Assembly (NCBI GenBank): GCA_002633315.1
Contig: NWBN01000007.1
Coordinates: 1 to 64,000 of the forward strand
DNA: 64,000 bases
Source of the DNA: Bacteroidales bacterium Phil6
Lineage (GTDB): Bacteria; Bacteroidota; Bacteroidia; Bacteroidales; F082
Direction: 5' to 3'
Made by a program: the position numbers and the translations under genes. Below, in pieces: positions 18,248 to 27,556 of the stretch. The notes beneath the pieces were generated by a model, which was not told where the DNA came from, ran no database searches, and saw nothing but the letters and a program-made list of their open reading frames with translations. Positions within the stretch are counted from its first letter, which is position 1. Each line of letters opens with the position of its first letter.

Positions 18248-19057
18248 CTATTTCAATTCTACAGCATAAGCATCATGAATAATTATTTCAACATTCATAT
18301 CGCGATATACATAACTCAGCAATTCATCATTATAAGACAAGTTATACGAATTATCGGTATTTTTCAATGCTTTAATATCGGAAACATAGTCTTCAACTCC
18401 ATTCATGCGAAGAAAACCGAGTTGAATATTATTAGTTATGCCGGTACTTTCAGATACTGACACCACAGCATCTTCTCCATTGACTTTTATTTTAACATTG
18501 TTAAAAACACCATTTTTTTTATTATATGGCAATGCCATAACTGTTGTAGCTGCATCAGTAGTATATGTAATATTGATGGTAATTTTATTTCCATCGATTA
18601 AATAATTTTTCAATTCTTTATTAAACATTTCATCTATAAAGCCACACAGCAGTCTGCAGGCTTCAGAATTTTTCAATCTATAGTTATGAATATCATAATC
18701 ATAATCATATATCAAGCCTTTACTATTGATACCATTAGTTTTGTATGTGTAACTCAAGACAAGATTCATTTCATCTTTACCAATATCATTTTTAGCCAAA
18801 ACAATATCAGAATTCATTTCAAAGTTGATAAACCCTGCCTCTTTGATTTTTTTTGGCATTTTGTCAGTATGTTTTTTCAACTGAGCTCTCCATTTTGCCA
18901 AATCAGTTTGGTTTAATTCTCTAAGTCTTAACAACTTTTGTTCTTTGTTCTCATATTTTACAGCTATTGGTTTCGAAATCACCTCAGTATGATAATTTCC
19001 ACAACCTGTTAATGCCAACGAAAACATAAACAGACCTAAAAACAGTTTACTTTTCAT
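18248..19057 (-). CDS. Hypothetical lipoprotein
   Basis: A 269-residue protein beginning MKSKLFLGLFMFSLALTGCGNYHTEV, with a lipobox LTGC and so a lipid-anchored cysteine at about 19. The Gly after Cys gives no strong retention signal, so inner or outer membrane cannot be decided. The mature part is mixed alpha/beta with no motif I recognise. It contains a Lys-rich helix (LRELNQTDLAKWRAQLKKHTDKMPKK) followed by beta strands. It shares a promoter element with the small secreted protein downstream and is likely co-expressed with it. Confidence 0.65.
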   Translation of the reverse strand: MKSKLFLGLFMFSLALTGCGNYHTEVISKPIAVKYENKEQKLLRLRELNQTDLAKWRAQLKKHTDKMPKKIKEAGFINFEMNSDIVLAKNDIGKDEMNLVLSYTYKTNGINSKGLIYDYDYDIHNYRLKNSEACRLLCGFIDEMFNKELKNYLIDGNKITINITYTTDAATTVMALPYNKKNGVFNNVKIKVNGEDAVVSVSESTGITNNIQLGFLRMNGVEDYVSDIKALKNTDNSYNLSYNDELLSYVYRDMNVEIIIHDAYAVELK

Positions 19058-19135
19058 ATCTTATTATTTATTCAAAACATTCTTATCATGCTGATGTAAA
19101 ACACATCAAATTTAACATCCATAGTTTGCAGTTTG

Positions 19136-19143
19136 CAAATATA
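19136..19143 (-). promoter_or_regulatory. TAnnTTTG promoter element for the lipoprotein operon
   Basis: TATATTTG on the minus strand, 78 nt before the ATG at 19057. Confidence 0.5.
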
Positions 19144-19193
19144 AAAAAAATATTACAACAACAAAATTATATTTAATAATTTTAAAACATCAA

Positions 19194-19231
19194 TAAAAAA
19201 AGTCCCGGTCAACAATGTCCGGGACTTTTTC
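19194..19231. terminator. Bidirectional intrinsic terminator
   Basis: An 8-bp GC-rich stem (19201-19208 with 19219-19226, loop 10 nt) is flanked by A-run and T-run on the two sides, so it works in both directions. It follows the PLP enzyme gene read leftward. Confidence 0.85.
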
Positions 19232-19250
19232 AATATCTTAATGAACGAGT

Positions 19251-20447
19251 TTATTTATTAGCTTCTTCCACTGATTGTTTAATAAGTTGGAATGTAGCAT
19301 CAATATCGTTATCGAGACCCACCGAGAAGCGTATAAGACCTTCACTCATTCCCATCTCATGTTGCAATTCCTCCGGGACCTCCGATGATGTCGATTTGCC
19401 GGAATTACTAAACAATGTCTTGAAATATCCAAGACTTACCGCGAGATAACCGACACCTTTTTCCTGCATTATCTCCATGATACGACTTGCTTTTTCTGCG
19501 GTACCCATATCAATTGATATCATGCCACCATAGCCGTATCCGGGATTCATCATACTATTAAACAACTCATAATCAGGATGTTCCGGTAAACCGGGATAAT
19601 TATATTTAAAACCGACCTCTTTAAAATGTTCGGCGAGATACATAGCATTACGGCCATGCTGTTGCATACGTATATGCAAAGTATGCAAATTCTTAAGTAT
19701 GCTTGTAGAACGCAGTGGATCAAGGACCGGACCCAACAACATGGCTGTACCATCATTAACATCTATCAATGAATTGATATAAGCAGCTGAACCGCATATT
19801 GCACCGGCGACACAGTCGTTCTTACCATTGATAAACTTCGTCATACTATAAATAACGACATCAGCCCCAAGACGATAAGGTGAAAAAATCATAGGAGTAA
19901 AAGTGTTGTCAACCAATAATCTTGCTCCTGCTGCATGTGCTATTTTTGACAACTCAGGGATATTGGCAATACGAAGCAACGGATTATTCATTGTTTCAGT
20001 ATAGAGAACCTTGGTATTAGGACGAATGGCTTTCTTAACAGCATCGAGATTCTGGAAATTCACAAAAGTGACATCAATATTGAATTTCTTAAGATAATTG
20101 TTAAGGAAAGCAAATGTTCCGCCGTAAGTTGTCATACTTGCAACTATATGGTCGCCAGTTTTCACTTCATGAAGTATAGCAGATGTTATGGCTGACATTC
20201 CCGAACCTGTAGCCCATGCAGATTCTGTTCCTTCCATGGCAGCCAAAGCCTTACACAATGCAAGATTGCTTGGATTCCAATGACGGGAATAAAGGAAATA
20301 ACCTTCTGTCTCACCATGAAAAGTATCTGTCATGGTTTTTGCTTTCTCAAACATAAATGTTGCACTGTCGCTTATAGAAGGATTGACACCGCGATATGCA
20401 TCTTTTCCGTCCAATCTTTGGATGTTTGTTGCCGGATCGAATTTCAT
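19251..20447 (-). CDS. Cys/Met-metabolism PLP enzyme (methionine gamma-lyase / cystathionine synthase-like)
   Basis: A 398-residue fold-type I PLP enzyme of the trans-sulfuration family. It has the typical YSRHWNPS substrate loop near 53-60, the GSGMSAI phosphate-binding motif near 81-87, NPLLRI near 155-160, the DNTFTP aspartate motif at 180-185, and the PLP lysine K204 in YSMTKFINGKND. These enzymes catalyse gamma-elimination or gamma-replacement on methionine, homoserine esters or cystathionine, and the precise reaction cannot be read here. The family length of about 400 fits. It stands alone between a terminator and its own promoter element, divergent from recQ. Confidence 0.85.
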   Translation of the reverse strand: MKFDPATNIQRLDGKDAYRGVNPSISDSATFMFEKAKTMTDTFHGETEGYFLYSRHWNPSNLALCKALAAMEGTESAWATGSGMSAITSAILHEVKTGDHIVASMTTYGGTFAFLNNYLKKFNIDVTFVNFQNLDAVKKAIRPNTKVLYTETMNNPLLRIANIPELSKIAHAAGARLLVDNTFTPMIFSPYRLGADVVIYSMTKFINGKNDCVAGAICGSAAYINSLIDVNDGTAMLLGPVLDPLRSTSILKNLHTLHIRMQQHGRNAMYLAEHFKEVGFKYNYPGLPEHPDYELFNSMMNPGYGYGGMISIDMGTAEKASRIMEIMQEKGVGYLAVSLGYFKTLFSNSGKSTSSEVPEELQHEMGMSEGLIRFSVGLDNDIDATFQLIKQSVEEANK

Positions 20448-20480
20448 ATTTTTATAATTTTAAGTTTATTTTTCTGCTTG

Positions 20481-20488
20481 CAAAATTA
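20481..20488 (-). promoter_or_regulatory. TAnnTTTG promoter element for the PLP lyase gene
   Basis: TAATTTTG on the minus strand, 33 nt before the ATG at 20447. Confidence 0.6.
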
Positions 20489-20627
20489 AAACTTGTTATT
20501 GAATAAACCAATCAATTTTAACATATTTTTAATTTCTAAAGAATAATTTTCAATTTATATTTGTTAAAAATATGTTTAAAAATCTGAAAAAGAAAGACAA
20601 CTATATCGTATTTAAGGTGAAAATAAT

Positions 20628-20635
20628 TAATTTTG
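20628..20635 (+). promoter_or_regulatory. TAnnTTTG promoter element for recQ
   Basis: TAATTTTG ends 12 nt before the ATG at 20648. It overlaps a possible TTG start, which rules that start out. Confidence 0.6.
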
Positions 20636-20647
20636 CAAAAAAGCGTC

Positions 20648-22555
20648 ATGAGCAATATAACGAGAGAAATATTGTTGAAATACTGGGGATATCCATCATT
20701 TCGTCCTCTTCAGGAAGATATTGTTGACTCTGTGATAAACGGCAACGATACTTTGGCATTACTGCCTACGGGAGGAGGAAAATCCATTTGTTTTCAAGTC
20801 CCCGCCATGACGATGGATGGCACGTGTATTGTCATCACGCCCTTGATTTCGCTTATGAAGGATCAAGTATTGCATCTGCGTGACAGAGGAATAAATGCAG
20901 GTGCTGTATTCTCAGGAATGCACAACAGTGAGATAGCCGCTGTTTACAATCAAGCTGTTTTCGGAAACATGAAATTATTATATGTGTCGCCTGAACGTCT
21001 CATAACCGACGGATTCATCGATGCCATCATGAAAATGAAAGTCAACCTCCTTGCCATTGACGAATCACATTGCATCTCTCAATGGGGTTATGATTTCCGT
21101 CCTCCATATCTCAAAATAGCCGATATAAGGGAATATATCCCAAATGCTCCTGTATTAGCACTTACCGCCACTGCCACTCCTGAAGTTGTAAAAGACATAC
21201 AACAACGTCTTAAATTCAAAAGAGACAATGTTTTTCAGACGAGTTACGAACGGAAGAACGTCACTTACAATGTTATCAAAGACCCTGATAAATTCGGCTT
21301 GATGTTCCGATTGTTGAACAAGACAGACAATGGCAGCGGAATAGTTTATGTAAGAAGCCGCAACAAAACCAAAGCCATAGCCGAATGGCTACAAAACAAC
21401 GGCATTAGCGCCACATATTATCATGCCGGTCTTGACGCCAAGACAAGAGACAGCAGGCAACAACAATGGATGGATGGCAAAATAAAAGTGATAGTTGCCA
21501 CCAATGCTTTCGGAATGGGCATAGACAAACCGGATGTACGCATAGTAGTACATATAGACTTGCCGGACAGTCTCGAAGCATATTTTCAGGAAGCGGGACG
21601 TGCAGGAAGAGACCTCAAACCGTCAGAGACTTATCTAATAGTGTCACCTCAAGATATTACAACACTAAAAAACAACATTATCAACTCATATCCGGATTTG
21701 GAAAGAATAAAAAACATATACGACAGTCTATGCAATTATCTTATGATATCTATAGGTGACGGACAAGACCAAAGCTATGATTTTGATATCAACAGTTTTG
21801 CCGCTTCATGCAACTATTCTCTATTAGAAACATTCAGTTCACTTAAACTGATGGAGAGAGAAGGTTACATCGCGTTGTCAGACGCTCTCGACAATCCTTC
21901 CATGTTATGGATATCTGCTCAACGGGAAGACTTGTACCGTTTTCAAATAGAATACAAGAAGTTTGACATCTTGATACAATATCTTCTAAGGTCATTGCCC
22001 GGAGTTTTAAGTAATTTTGTAAAGATAAAAGAAGAAGCAATAGCAAATAAACTCAACATAAGCACAAAGATAGTAACGGAAATGTTACAACAGCTCGACA
22101 AGTTGGATTTTTTAGTTTATATACCACGCAACGAAAAACCTCAAATTCGTTTCATATCAGAAAGAATAGACAGCAAAAATTTTTATCTCTCTGACGAAGT
22201 GTACAAAAATCGTAAGAACGATGCCATAAATAGAATGAATGCAGTTGTTGAATTTGTAAATAATGATAAAACTTGCAGAAGCATTCAACTTTTACGTTAT
22301 TTCGGAGAAAGGACAAACAAGAGATGCGGAAGATGTGATGTATGTCACAGCAACAACAAGATGCAAATTACCGGTAGCGAATACAATAATCTTGAAAAGA
22401 TAATAGAAAATATGACGAAAGATCGTCTTGTCTGTATCGAAGAACTATTGAGAAGCATCAAAGATTATCATGAAGAAAAGATATTGGAGACATTACGTTG
22501 GATGGAAGACAGCGGCAAAATCAGAATAAATGGTGACATGGTGAGCTTAAAATAA
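20648..22555 (+). CDS. recQ: ATP-dependent DNA helicase RecQ
   Basis: A 635-residue 3'-5' superfamily 2 helicase for recombination and replication-fork repair. The motifs are in order: FRPLQEDIVDSV (motif 0), LLPTGGGKSICFQVP (Walker A), AIDESHCISQWGYDFRPPY (DEAH-box equivalent and the RecQ aromatic loop), ALTATATP (motif III), then VATNAFGMGIDKPDVR and EAGRAGRD (V and VI). The RQC region carries the zinc cysteines in CRSIQLLRYFG and CGRCDVC. After this there is a short winged-helix-like tail and no clear HRDC domain, which is common for one of the RecQ copies in Bacteroidetes. It ends directly at a strong terminator. Confidence 0.95.
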   Translation: MSNITREILLKYWGYPSFRPLQEDIVDSVINGNDTLALLPTGGGKSICFQVPAMTMDGTCIVITPLISLMKDQVLHLRDRGINAGAVFSGMHNSEIAAVYNQAVFGNMKLLYVSPERLITDGFIDAIMKMKVNLLAIDESHCISQWGYDFRPPYLKIADIREYIPNAPVLALTATATPEVVKDIQQRLKFKRDNVFQTSYERKNVTYNVIKDPDKFGLMFRLLNKTDNGSGIVYVRSRNKTKAIAEWLQNNGISATYYHAGLDAKTRDSRQQQWMDGKIKVIVATNAFGMGIDKPDVRIVVHIDLPDSLEAYFQEAGRAGRDLKPSETYLIVSPQDITTLKNNIINSYPDLERIKNIYDSLCNYLMISIGDGQDQSYDFDINSFAASCNYSLLETFSSLKLMEREGYIALSDALDNPSMLWISAQREDLYRFQIEYKKFDILIQYLLRSLPGVLSNFVKIKEEAIANKLNISTKIVTEMLQQLDKLDFLVYIPRNEKPQIRFISERIDSKNFYLSDEVYKNRKNDAINRMNAVVEFVNNDKTCRSIQLLRYFGERTNKRCGRCDVCHSNNKMQITGSEYNNLEKIIENMTKDRLVCIEELLRSIKDYHEEKILETLRWMEDSGKIRINGDMVSLK

Positions 22556-22581
22556 AAAAGTTGCCTTAGGGCAACTTTTTT
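22554..22581. terminator. Bidirectional terminator between recQ and hup
   Basis: A stem GTTGCC/GGCAAC (22560-22565 with 22570-22575, loop 4 nt) has an A-run before and six T after. It serves recQ, and probably the HU gene from the other side. Confidence 0.85.
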
Positions 22582-22611
22582 AATGTTAATTCAATTCTCA
22601 ACGTCATACAA

Positions 22612-22881
22612 TCAAAGACCTTTGATTAATTCTGCACCCGGTTTGAATTTCACTATTTTCTTTTCTTTAATAGTAATTTCAGAACCCGTTCTCGGATTTC
22701 TACCTTTTCTTGCCGGACGAGTCATAGTAGAAAATGATCCAAACCCGACCAATGAAATTCTATCACCCTTTTGCAAGGTGCTTTTTGAAACGTTGATAAA
22801 AGCATCGAGAGCTTTTTTTGCATCCACCTTTGTCAAGCCGGACTTTTCGGCTATGACATTTACCAATTCAGCTTTATTCAT
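22612..22881 (-). CDS. hup: HU-family DNA-binding protein
   Basis: An 89-residue nucleoid protein that binds and bends DNA as a dimer. It shows the full HU pattern: MNKAELVNVIAEKSGLTKVDAKKALDAFINV for the helical dimer part, GDRISLVGFGSF in the core, and RPARKGRNPRTGSEITIKEKKIVKFKPGAEL for the beta-arm with the signature RNPRTG. The length is exactly that of the canonical 90-residue class, not the longer Bacteroidetes HU-like proteins. It has its own promoter element and a terminator shared with recQ. Confidence 0.95.
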   Translation of the reverse strand: MNKAELVNVIAEKSGLTKVDAKKALDAFINVSKSTLQKGDRISLVGFGSFSTMTRPARKGRNPRTGSEITIKEKKIVKFKPGAELIKGL

Positions 22882-22920
22882 CTTGTTAATTTTTGAAAGA
22901 GTTAATTTTCATTTCGTTCG

Positions 22921-22928
22921 CAAATATA
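22921..22928 (-). promoter_or_regulatory. TAnnTTTG promoter element for hup
   Basis: TATATTTG on the minus strand, 39 nt before the ATG at 22881. Confidence 0.6.
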
Positions 22929-22984
22929 AAGATTAACAAGATATTATACAATTATTTTTTTATTTTTTTTTAAAAATTTTTTCA

Positions 22985-23956
22985 TCATGGTTTTGAAATT
23001 ATCTTCAAATCTTCTGAAAGCCGCGCTCCTATTAGAAAATCGGCAATTGACATAGCTCTCTTTCCCGGCTGTTGAATTTTCAAAATTTTAACAAAACCAT
23101 CGTCTAAAACTACCTTCAAAAATGATTTTCCGTCAGTTATGACCCCAAAAACAGGCACATCACAGTCGTTTTTTTCCTCTATTTCGACCTCGAAAATCTT
23201 CAAATCAAGAATTTCTTCATCTCCATTTTTAAGAAGAGCATGGGCCGCAGGATAGGGCGACATACCTCTGACGAAGTTTCTTATTTCATTTTTATCTTTG
23301 TTCCAATTTATATAACAATCGTTCTTGAATATCTTCGGAGCAGGTTTTAAAACAATACTATCGTTATCAATAATATAATTCTGACTTATTGCGTTTACAG
23401 TATTGTTTTCTATCATTTTAATAGTTTCAACTATGACTTCATTGCCTGCCAGCATCAGTTTATCATGAAGAGTACCGGCATCATCAGTATCGTTTATGGG
23501 AACGTGGGTCTGCATTATAACAGCTCCGGTATCTATCTCTTTGTCGAGAAAAAACGTCGTCAATCCTGTCATGGTCTCACCATTTATGATAGCATGATTA
23601 ATAGGAGCAGCACCACGATATTGAGGAAGAAGAGAAGCATGCAAATTGATAGTCCCCATAGGAGGCATTTTCCATATCAATTCCGGCAACATTCTAAAAG
23701 CGACTACGACAAACAGGTCGGCATGTAAGGAATAAAGTTTATCAACAAAAGAAAACTCTCTCAATTTTTCAGGCTGCAATACCGGCAAACCATGTTTAAG
23801 GGCGCATTCTTTAACCTCAGAGCAATGTATTTTCTTTCCACGTCCGGCAGGCTTGTCCGGTGTCGTTACCACCGCAACGACATCAAAACCTGCATTCAAA
23901 ATAGCATCCAACTGAGATGCTGCAAATTCCGGAGTACCGAAATATACAATCTTCAT
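22985..23956 (-). CDS. fmt: Methionyl-tRNA formyltransferase
   Basis: A 323-residue cytoplasmic enzyme that formylates initiator Met-tRNA using 10-formyl-tetrahydrofolate. It begins MKIVYFGTPEFAASQLDAIL as in the family, carries the folate-site signature INLHASLLPQYRGAAPINHAI and the following TGLTTFFLDKEIDTGAVI, and has the C-terminal tRNA-binding domain with RGMSPYPAAHAL and QPGKRAMSIADFLIG. The length is near the usual 315. It is not next to def or rsmB as in many bacteria. An AT-rich gap of about 100 nt separates its end from the HU gene. Confidence 0.96.
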   Translation of the reverse strand: MKIVYFGTPEFAASQLDAILNAGFDVVAVVTTPDKPAGRGKKIHCSEVKECALKHGLPVLQPEKLREFSFVDKLYSLHADLFVVVAFRMLPELIWKMPPMGTINLHASLLPQYRGAAPINHAIINGETMTGLTTFFLDKEIDTGAVIMQTHVPINDTDDAGTLHDKLMLAGNEVIVETIKMIENNTVNAISQNYIIDNDSIVLKPAPKIFKNDCYINWNKDKNEIRNFVRGMSPYPAAHALLKNGDEEILDLKIFEVEIEEKNDCDVPVFGVITDGKSFLKVVLDDGFVKILKIQQPGKRAMSIADFLIGARLSEDLKIISKP

Positions 23957-24032
23957 AACTATATATTTTATATTGTTACTTTAAATAAAAAACGACAGTG
24001 TCATACAGTAAAACACATAATGTCAGCTATTG

Positions 24033-24040
24033 CAAATATA
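24033..24040 (-). promoter_or_regulatory. TAnnTTTG promoter element for fmt
   Basis: TATATTTG on the minus strand, 76 nt before the ATG at 23956. Confidence 0.45.
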
Positions 24041-24078
24041 TTCAAATTTCAATGAAAGACTTATATTTTTTTAATCAC

Positions 24079-24106
24079 AAAAAAAGTGCACCAAAAATGA
24101 TGCACT
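24079..24106 (-). terminator. Intrinsic terminator after the membrane TPR gene
   Basis: Stem AGTGCA/TGCACT (24101-24106 with 24085-24090, loop 10 nt) followed on the minus strand by a run of seven T. Confidence 0.8.
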
Positions 24107-24129
24107 CGAAAAAGATTTTATTTTTATAT

Positions 24130-24822
24130 TTATAATGTGTTTGTTTCTGCATTAGCAATATTCTTTTCTATGCTGAAAGCCTCATTGCTGTTAGGATATT
24201 CAGATTTCAACTGTTGATATAAAGATATTGCTTTCTGGTAATTTCCCAACATCTCGTATGTCATAGCAGCTCTGAGAAGCATATTGGGAGCCGTAAACGA
24301 ATTTTTGCTTATGTTGGCAGCCTTCTCATAATAAGAAGCAGCCTCTGCCACTTTACCAAGTTCGAGATATGCATCGGCTATATTACCCAATGCCAAAGCC
24401 GTTACCAATTGATCTTTACCCTTGAATGATTTGAGATATTCAATAGCTTTATTGAAGTCGCCGGTCTTCAGGCAGCATACACCTGCATAGTATTTTGCCA
24501 GATTACCGGTCTTGGTATTTCCATATTCGCTAACAATATCGGCAAAACCAAGATTATTGCCGTCACCGTTCAATGCATTGGCAAAATTGTCATTCTCAAA
24601 ATATTGTTCCGCATGATAGATAGCCTGTTGTGCATCATTCTCACGCGGTTCAAGATAAAACTTCTTAACACCGAAAAATCCGACTACTAATACTACAACA
24701 ATAGCGACAATTACCAATAATGTCTTTTGATTGTTTTCAATAAAAAGTTCTGTCTTTGATAATGTTGACTCAATAGACTCAAGGCTTTTACCGCCTTCAT
24801 TCTTCAAATTTTCTTTTGCCAT
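24130..24822 (-). CDS. Single-pass membrane TPR protein
   Basis: About 230 residues. A short cytoplasmic N-terminus is followed by one membrane helix (TLLVIVAIVVVLVVGFFGVKKFYL), and then an exported TPR array: NDNFANALNG, AKYYAGVCCLKTGDFNKAIEYLKSF, ALGNIADAYLELGKVAEAASYYEKAA, AAMTYEMLGNYQKAISLYQQLKSEYPNS. This layout resembles YfgM/BamD-like scaffolds that gather proteins at the membrane surface. The promoter element at 24844-24851 ends 3 nt before the alternative ATG at 24840, so either that ATG is used on a leaderless mRNA or translation starts at 24822 (MAKENLKNEGG). I chose 24822. The partner proteins are unknown. Confidence 0.7.
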   Translation of the reverse strand: MAKENLKNEGGKSLESIESTLSKTELFIENNQKTLLVIVAIVVVLVVGFFGVKKFYLEPRENDAQQAIYHAEQYFENDNFANALNGDGNNLGFADIVSEYGNTKTGNLAKYYAGVCCLKTGDFNKAIEYLKSFKGKDQLVTALALGNIADAYLELGKVAEAASYYEKAANISKNSFTAPNMLLRAAMTYEMLGNYQKAISLYQQLKSEYPNSNEAFSIEKNIANAETNTL

Positions 24823-24843
24823 ATCGATATAATTTTTCATCTG

Positions 24844-24851
24844 CAAAAATA
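24844..24851 (-). promoter_or_regulatory. TAnnTTTG promoter element for the TPR membrane protein gene
   Basis: TATTTTTG on the minus strand, ending 3 nt before ATG 24840 and 21 nt before ATG 24822. Confidence 0.55.
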
Positions 24852-24884
24852 GTTTTTTTTTGTTAATAACAAACAAAAATTAAA

Positions 24885-24892
24885 TATATTTG
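24885..24892 (+). promoter_or_regulatory. TAnnTTTG promoter element for the S9 peptidase gene
   Basis: TATATTTG lies 33 nt before the ATG at 24926 and is divergent from the TPR gene promoter 33 nt away. Confidence 0.6.
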
Positions 24893-24925
24893 CCCAAATA
24901 TTTTTCAACCTAAAATATCATTGAT

Positions 24926-27538
24926 ATGAAAAAGTCTGCATTTATTTTGACCATTATGCTTTCAGCGCTGTTGTCTTCAATGCTAAAAGCCCAAGAATCA
25001 ACAGATTACACTTATTATCCTACACATCTCTGGTTAAATTACAAACCTCAGACGATAAATACACCTCTTATTAACAAGGGAGCTGACATAGCAGGAAACA
25101 CATTTTCCGTAAAAGATTTTTTCGATGTCATTATGCTTCCAGATTGCAATATGTCTCCTGCAGAAGGCAGGAAGGTCACTAATACGGACAATTCTCTGCT
25201 TTGGGAAGTGCATCATAGTACCAAATCCGGCGACTGGAACATGATTCTAAGTCCTGAGGAACGTAATGACGGCAATTATGCCTATACTGTACTGGCAGGA
25301 TATCTCAACAGCGACAAATATCAAGAATTGGAATTTAAATCAGAATCTCCTTTTCCTTATCAACTTTTCGTTGACGGCTCTATGATTTCTTTTGCAAATG
25401 ACTTTGCCAAAGACGGAGAGAAAAACAAAAACACAGCTAAAATAAAACTTGAAAAAGGTCTGCATAAAGTCTTTGTAAAGACTTTTTATCAGAAAAAAGA
25501 AGAATATAACTGGCTTTTCAAATTGGAATCAGGAACAAAATACAAAGGTTCCATCTCATGGACCATTGACCCTACGACAAGCATGAACATCAGTCTCGTA
25601 TTGGACGGTATTAGAGCCACAAATGCCACATTGTCAGACAATGGACGTTATGTAATGTATTCCTATTCCGAGACGACACCTCCGGATGGCAAAATAACCT
25701 CGTGGGTGGAAATAATTGATATGAAAAATGACAACATTATTCTCAACACAAGATATAATAAAATGGGGTGGGTATCATTTCATCCTTCCGAGAATGCCAT
25801 TCTGTTCAGAAACGATAATGACAAATTCGCAGAAATATATAAACAAAACCTTGAAAACGGCTCTACTGAATTGATCATGAAAGCGACAAAAGACATGACA
25901 TCATTCAGCATGAACAAAGATGCCACATGCTTGATATATCTCGTCAACGTAAAAGGTGAAAAAAGCAAGGACGGCGTTCACAAACTGTCATGTTTATCAG
26001 ATAGACTGCCATGGTATCGCAATCAAACCAATTTATATTGTTATGACATTGCAACCGGAACACATCGTCAGCTTACAGCCGGAGATCAAAGCAACTATCT
26101 GTATGACATCAGTAAAGATGGTACCAGAATACTTGTTGCACAACACATAGAAGACTATGCACAACGCCCCTACTCGCACCAGATTGCCATGGAAATAAAT
26201 CTGAAAGACAACACTATAGACACTTTATGGAATGATTGGTTTTCAGGGTCTTTCAGTTACAGCCCCGACGAGAAACAACTTTTGGTAACAGGTTCTGCAA
26301 GCATGTTTAACGGTGCCGGCAGAAATCTTCCCAAGAAAATGATTGCCAATGACTATGACAATCAGGCTTATATATTTACTATTGCAGACAAAAGCGTAAA
26401 ATGTATCACCAAGAATTTTGACCCTAACATCGAGAGTTATTCATGGTGCAGCAATGACAACAAAATCTATTTCAAGGTTGAAGAAAAGAGTTACCACAAC
26501 ATTTACCGTTATGATGTCGAAAACGACACTTTCGAGAAGATATATACCGGATACGACAATGTCAAAACCATGGATAAAGCTGACGACTGTTCATTATTGG
26601 CTTTCAGCTGCAACGGGATACAGACTTGCGACAAGGCTTTTGTAATGGATCTATCATCCAAAAATATAATTTCAGAGACAGACCCTGAAAAAGATATCTT
26701 CCGTGATGTAAAATTCGGTGAATATCACGATTATGTCGTAAAGGCAAAATCAGGTGCCATAATAGATGGATTTTACTATCTGCCGCCAGACTTCAAAGCA
26801 GACAAGAAATACCCCATGATTGTGTATTATTATGGTGGAACAAGTCCTACCGACAGGTCTTTCCGCGGTCGTTATCCAAAGAACTACTTTGCAGCCAACG
26901 GCTATGTAGTTTATGTCATAATACCATCCGGTTCAACAGGTTATGGACAAGAATTTGCTGCACGTCATGTCAACAACTGGGGCATCACCGTAGCAGATGA
27001 GATTATTGAAGCAACAAAAAAATTCTTAAAAGATCACGATTTTGTCGATGCAGGACATATAGGTTGCATGGGTGCTTCCTACGGAGGATTCATGACAGAA
27101 CTCCTGACGACAAAAACCGATATATTCACTGCCGCTATCTCTCATGCAGGAATCAGTTCCATCTCATCATACTGGGGCGAAGGCTATTGGGGATACAGTT
27201 ATAACAGTGCAGCAGCAGCCGGAACATTCCCATGGGACAACCAGAAAATGTATGTAGGACAGAGTGCATTGTTCAATGCAGACAAATGCAACACTCCGTT
27301 ATTGCTCCTGCATGGTACTGCAGACACCAACGTTCCTGTAGGCGAGAGTATTCAACTTTATACGGCCTTGAAACTGCTTGGTAAAGAATGTGAATTTGTT
27401 CAGGTGGAAGGGGAAAATCATGCCATCAACGACTATAAAAAACGTATCAAATGGCAAAGGACTATAATGGCTTGGTGGGACAAATATCTAAAAGATGACT
27501 CCACATGGTGGAATGACCTTTATCCGGAAAATGAATAA
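24926..27538 (+). CDS. S9 family prolyl oligopeptidase-like serine peptidase
   Basis: An 870-residue exported peptidase of the DPP-IV/acylaminoacyl-peptidase group, which cleaves short peptides in the periplasm. It has a signal peptide ending near LLSSMLKAQ, an N-terminal beta-propeller region with repeated strands such as TNATLSDNGRYVMYSYSE, and a C-terminal alpha/beta hydrolase domain. The triad is visible: Ser718 in MGASYGGF, Asp800 in LLHGTADTNVP and His832 in EGENHAIND. The length is longer than typical DPP-IV (about 720) because of an extra N-terminal beta region (about 30-210). The next gene, an RNA methyltransferase, begins 18 nt later and may be co-transcribed. Confidence 0.88.
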   Translation: MKKSAFILTIMLSALLSSMLKAQESTDYTYYPTHLWLNYKPQTINTPLINKGADIAGNTFSVKDFFDVIMLPDCNMSPAEGRKVTNTDNSLLWEVHHSTKSGDWNMILSPEERNDGNYAYTVLAGYLNSDKYQELEFKSESPFPYQLFVDGSMISFANDFAKDGEKNKNTAKIKLEKGLHKVFVKTFYQKKEEYNWLFKLESGTKYKGSISWTIDPTTSMNISLVLDGIRATNATLSDNGRYVMYSYSETTPPDGKITSWVEIIDMKNDNIILNTRYNKMGWVSFHPSENAILFRNDNDKFAEIYKQNLENGSTELIMKATKDMTSFSMNKDATCLIYLVNVKGEKSKDGVHKLSCLSDRLPWYRNQTNLYCYDIATGTHRQLTAGDQSNYLYDISKDGTRILVAQHIEDYAQRPYSHQIAMEINLKDNTIDTLWNDWFSGSFSYSPDEKQLLVTGSASMFNGAGRNLPKKMIANDYDNQAYIFTIADKSVKCITKNFDPNIESYSWCSNDNKIYFKVEEKSYHNIYRYDVENDTFEKIYTGYDNVKTMDKADDCSLLAFSCNGIQTCDKAFVMDLSSKNIISETDPEKDIFRDVKFGEYHDYVVKAKSGAIIDGFYYLPPDFKADKKYPMIVYYYGGTSPTDRSFRGRYPKNYFAANGYVVYVIIPSGSTGYGQEFAARHVNNWGITVADEIIEATKKFLKDHDFVDAGHIGCMGASYGGFMTELLTTKTDIFTAAISHAGISSISSYWGEGYWGYSYNSAAAAGTFPWDNQKMYVGQSALFNADKCNTPLLLLHGTADTNVPVGESIQLYTALKLLGKECEFVQVEGENHAINDYKKRIKWQRTIMAWWDKYLKDDSTWWNDLYPENE

Positions 27539-27556
27539 TAATTTAAAAGTTTGATA